From: Melioribacteraceae bacterium
Lineage (GTDB): Bacteria; Bacteroidota; Ignavibacteria; Ignavibacteriales; Melioribacteraceae
Length of the DNA: 17,597 bases
Reading direction: 5' to 3'
Assembly (NCBI GenBank): GCA_015486905.1
Contig: WFQV01000504.1
Location: 1-17,597, forward strand
Shown here: piece by piece, positions 16,131 to 17,597 of the stretch
Numbering within the stretch: the stretch's first letter is position 1
Layout of the letters: each line of letters starts with the position of its first letter
The notes under the pieces: model-generated
Seen by the model: only the letters and a program-made list of their open reading frames with translations
The model's database searches: none
Told to the model about the DNA's origin: nothing
Made by a program: the position numbers and the translations under genes

Positions 16131-16449
16131 AACTTGGCTGACAAATTTTTAAGTTGCAAAATAACAAATAAATTTCTTAAATAATATTATATTTTGAAAT
16201 ATTTTCCTATATTACAGGGATTTTTTACAAAACAAAATCCCGAAACCAATTATGAGAAAAATTGTAAAAAAACAGCTAAATATTTGCAATGTAATAACGA
16301 TAATAATGATGTTCCAAAATATTACAAATTCTCGAATATGGAAAGAATAAGATTACGGTGAATTGAAAACAACGAATTTGGTTTGTTAATTAAGGTTTTT
16401 TGGCACAAAAAATATAACACAATCGTATTAAAGGACTAAACGGGAAAAG
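16131..16449. other. Divergent promoter region between giant kinase and deacetylase
   Basis: Regulatory DNA for both outward-facing genes should lie here. Visible structures are a perfect 8 bp inverted repeat gggatttt/aaaatccc (16217-16224 and 16234-16241, 9-base loop), an imperfect palindrome cctatattacagg (16206-16218), and tgtaata/tattaca copies around 16290-16325. A 32-codon plus-strand frame (16252-16350, starting MRKIVKKQLN) lies just after the hairpin but has no recognisable identity. A possible plus-strand promoter is TTGGCA (16400-16405), 19 bases, TATTAA (16425-16430). Confidence 0.5.
16217..16241. promoter_or_regulatory. Perfect 8 bp inverted repeat in the divergent spacer
   Basis: gggatttt at 16217-16224 pairs exactly with aaaatccc at 16234-16241 around a 9-base loop. 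It sits about 90 bp upstream of the giant kinase start and 10 bp before a 32-codon frame on the plus strand. It could be an operator or an RNA hairpin. It has no T-run after it on the plus strand. Confidence 0.35.
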
Positions 16450-17556
16450 ATGAAGAAAATAAAAAACATATTGATAGTAACTTTGCTTGTTTTGTCGGTT
16501 TCTTTTTTGAACGGCTGCGGTTCGAGTAAAATAGCCGTTAAAAATAAAAAAGAAAAAATGAGAAAGCAAGTTGCAATTACGGTGGACGATTTGCCTTTCG
16601 CAAGCAGCAACCGCTTTATTACGGATAAAATGAAAAAGGAAATGTTCAACCGTTTCCTCGACAAAGTAAAAAAATACAATGTAAAAGTTGCCGGTTTTTT
16701 AATCGGTTCGCACTATTCTCCCGACTGGGATAAATATTTAATCAGATGGATTAAAGAAGGGAACACTCTCGGGAACCATACTTATTCACATTTGAATTCA
16801 AACGATGTTACCGGCGATGAATATGTAGAAGATATTGGTAGATGCGACAGTGTGCTAAATATCATCTTTACAAAAGCTCGTGAGGAATTAAAAATCCCCT
16901 TCTCAAAGAGCGAAATTACCGCGAGTGACAAAACCGACACGCCGGATAAATTGATTTACCCTACTTTAAACCCTGCGGATTCAACCGACATCAAAAAAAT
17001 ATTAACAGCACCTAAAGAAGAATTTAAGAAAGTACTCACCAAAAAATATAACTTCAATTACAAGTATTTCCGTTTCCCTTATCTGAACAGAGGCAACACG
17101 GCAGGGAAAAAATATATTATCAGCAGTTACCTCGAACACAACGGTTACAAAATTGCGCCAGTTACCATTACCTCCAACGACTGGCGGTTTAACCCCCGTT
17201 TTGAAATTGCATATTTAAATAAAAACGAAGAAGAAATGAAAAGCATTCAGGACGAATATTTGAAAAGGATAATTCGTGAAACTTACAACTCGGAAAATTA
17301 TGCCATTCAAACTTTCCACCGTGAAGTAAAACAAATTTTGCTGTTTCATTTAAATATGCTGAATTCAATGACCGTGAATAAAATAATCGAATGGTATTTG
17401 GATAACGGTTGGGAGATTGTGGATTTGGACACTGCTCTTAAAGATGAAGTTTACGGTTATGAGGATACTTACAACGGCAAATACGGCATTCCATGGTTAT
17501 TTAGAGCTAAGAGAATAAGGCGAACCACCGAAAGTCCAATCGCATGGGGGAATTAG
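16450..17556 (+). CDS. Lipoprotein polysaccharide deacetylase (NodB/CE4-type)
   Basis: A 368-residue predicted lipoprotein. The n-region MKKIKN, a hydrophobic core and the lipobox FLNGC (Cys23) indicate export and lipid anchoring. The NodB-homology domain removes N- or O-acetyl groups from polysaccharides. Its motifs are AITVDDLPF (42-50; metal-binding Asp pair 46-47), GNHTYSH (108-114; His110 and His114), FRFPYLNRG (207-215), GYKIAPVTITSNDW (232-245) and ILLFH (296-300, His300). The gap of about 93 residues between the second and third motifs is longer than in typical NodB domains and holds a lysine-rich insert (about 141-200). The start ATG has GGGA a few bases upstream. It is the only plus-strand gene, divergent from the giant kinase, which may regulate it or sense its product; that link is inference. 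Substrate unknown. Confidence 0.9.
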   Translation: MKKIKNILIVTLLVLSVSFLNGCGSSKIAVKNKKEKMRKQVAITVDDLPFASSNRFITDKMKKEMFNRFLDKVKKYNVKVAGFLIGSHYSPDWDKYLIRWIKEGNTLGNHTYSHLNSNDVTGDEYVEDIGRCDSVLNIIFTKAREELKIPFSKSEITASDKTDTPDKLIYPTLNPADSTDIKKILTAPKEEFKKVLTKKYNFNYKYFRFPYLNRGNTAGKKYIISSYLEHNGYKIAPVTITSNDWRFNPRFEIAYLNKNEEEMKSIQDEYLKRIIRETYNSENYAIQTFHREVKQILLFHLNMLNSMTVNKIIEWYLDNGWEIVDLDTALKDEVYGYEDTYNGKYGIPWLFRAKRIRRTTESPIAWGN

Positions 17557-17566
17557 GCGGTTCGCC
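17519..17566. repeat. Inverted repeat spanning the deacetylase stop codon
   Basis: ggcgaaccacc (17519-17529) pairs with ggcggttcgcc (17556-17566) at 10 of 11 positions, with a 26-base loop that contains the end of the gene; the stop TAG is at 17554-17556. The following bases are C- and T-rich but not a T-run, so it is not a standard terminator. Confidence 0.35.
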
Positions 17567-17597
17567 CCCTCCCCTTTCCACTTTAAGCAAAAGAAAA

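Overview
The window is AT-rich and gene-dense. It has long membrane-glycan genes, very large PAS/propeller sensor kinases, weak Shine-Dalgarno signals and intergenic DNA full of short word-like repeats. This fits a member of the Bacteroidota/Chlorobi/Ignavibacteriota group, and I lean to an Ignavibacteria-like bacterium. That placement is inference from protein style; there is no rRNA or other marker here. No tRNA, rRNA, CRISPR array, transposase or phage gene was seen.

Left part (1-7644, all genes on the minus strand): a surface-glycan block. In transcription order it holds a polyprenyl-phosphate sugar-1-phosphate transferase (6241-7644), then, after a 251 bp gap with a GC-rich hairpin, a tight five-gene run. 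That run is a polyprenol-phosphate mannose synthase-like GT2 (5270-5989); a 663-residue fusion of a GT2 with a membrane/Rossmann region and a shrunken sugar-transferase tail (3275-5266); accA (2324-3274); a YbgC-type hot-dog thioesterase (1847-2263); and a Wzx-like flippase (384-1847). Junctions are 3 bp, 0 bp, 60 bp and a 1 bp TGATG overlap, so they are probably cotranscribed. The logic would be: load a sugar-phosphate on the lipid carrier, extend it, flip it. Why accA and a thioesterase sit inside is the main open question. No Wzy, Wzc/Wza or O-antigen ligase is in view.

Middle (7645-9563): L-2-hydroxyglutarate oxidase lhgO (7872-9071), flanked by repeat-rich spacers. A 56 bp element lies just 3' of lhgO and again just 3' of the next kinase gene, and a 23 bp GC-rich palindromic repeat recurs at 6195 and 9289.

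Right part (9564-17556): two dissimilar sensor histidine kinases in tandem on the minus strand. One is a TPR kinase (9564-11555); the other is a 1500-residue propeller/Y_Y_Y/four-PAS kinase (11628-16130). Neither has a receiver or DNA-binding domain, and no response regulator is in the window. A 319 bp divergent spacer with a perfect hairpin separates them from the only plus-strand gene, a lipoprotein NodB-type polysaccharide deacetylase (16450-17556).

The most unusual protein is the 3275-5266 fusion. It keeps the outer landmarks of the polyprenyl glycosylphosphotransferase fold but has lost the catalytic core that its neighbour at 6241-7644 retains.
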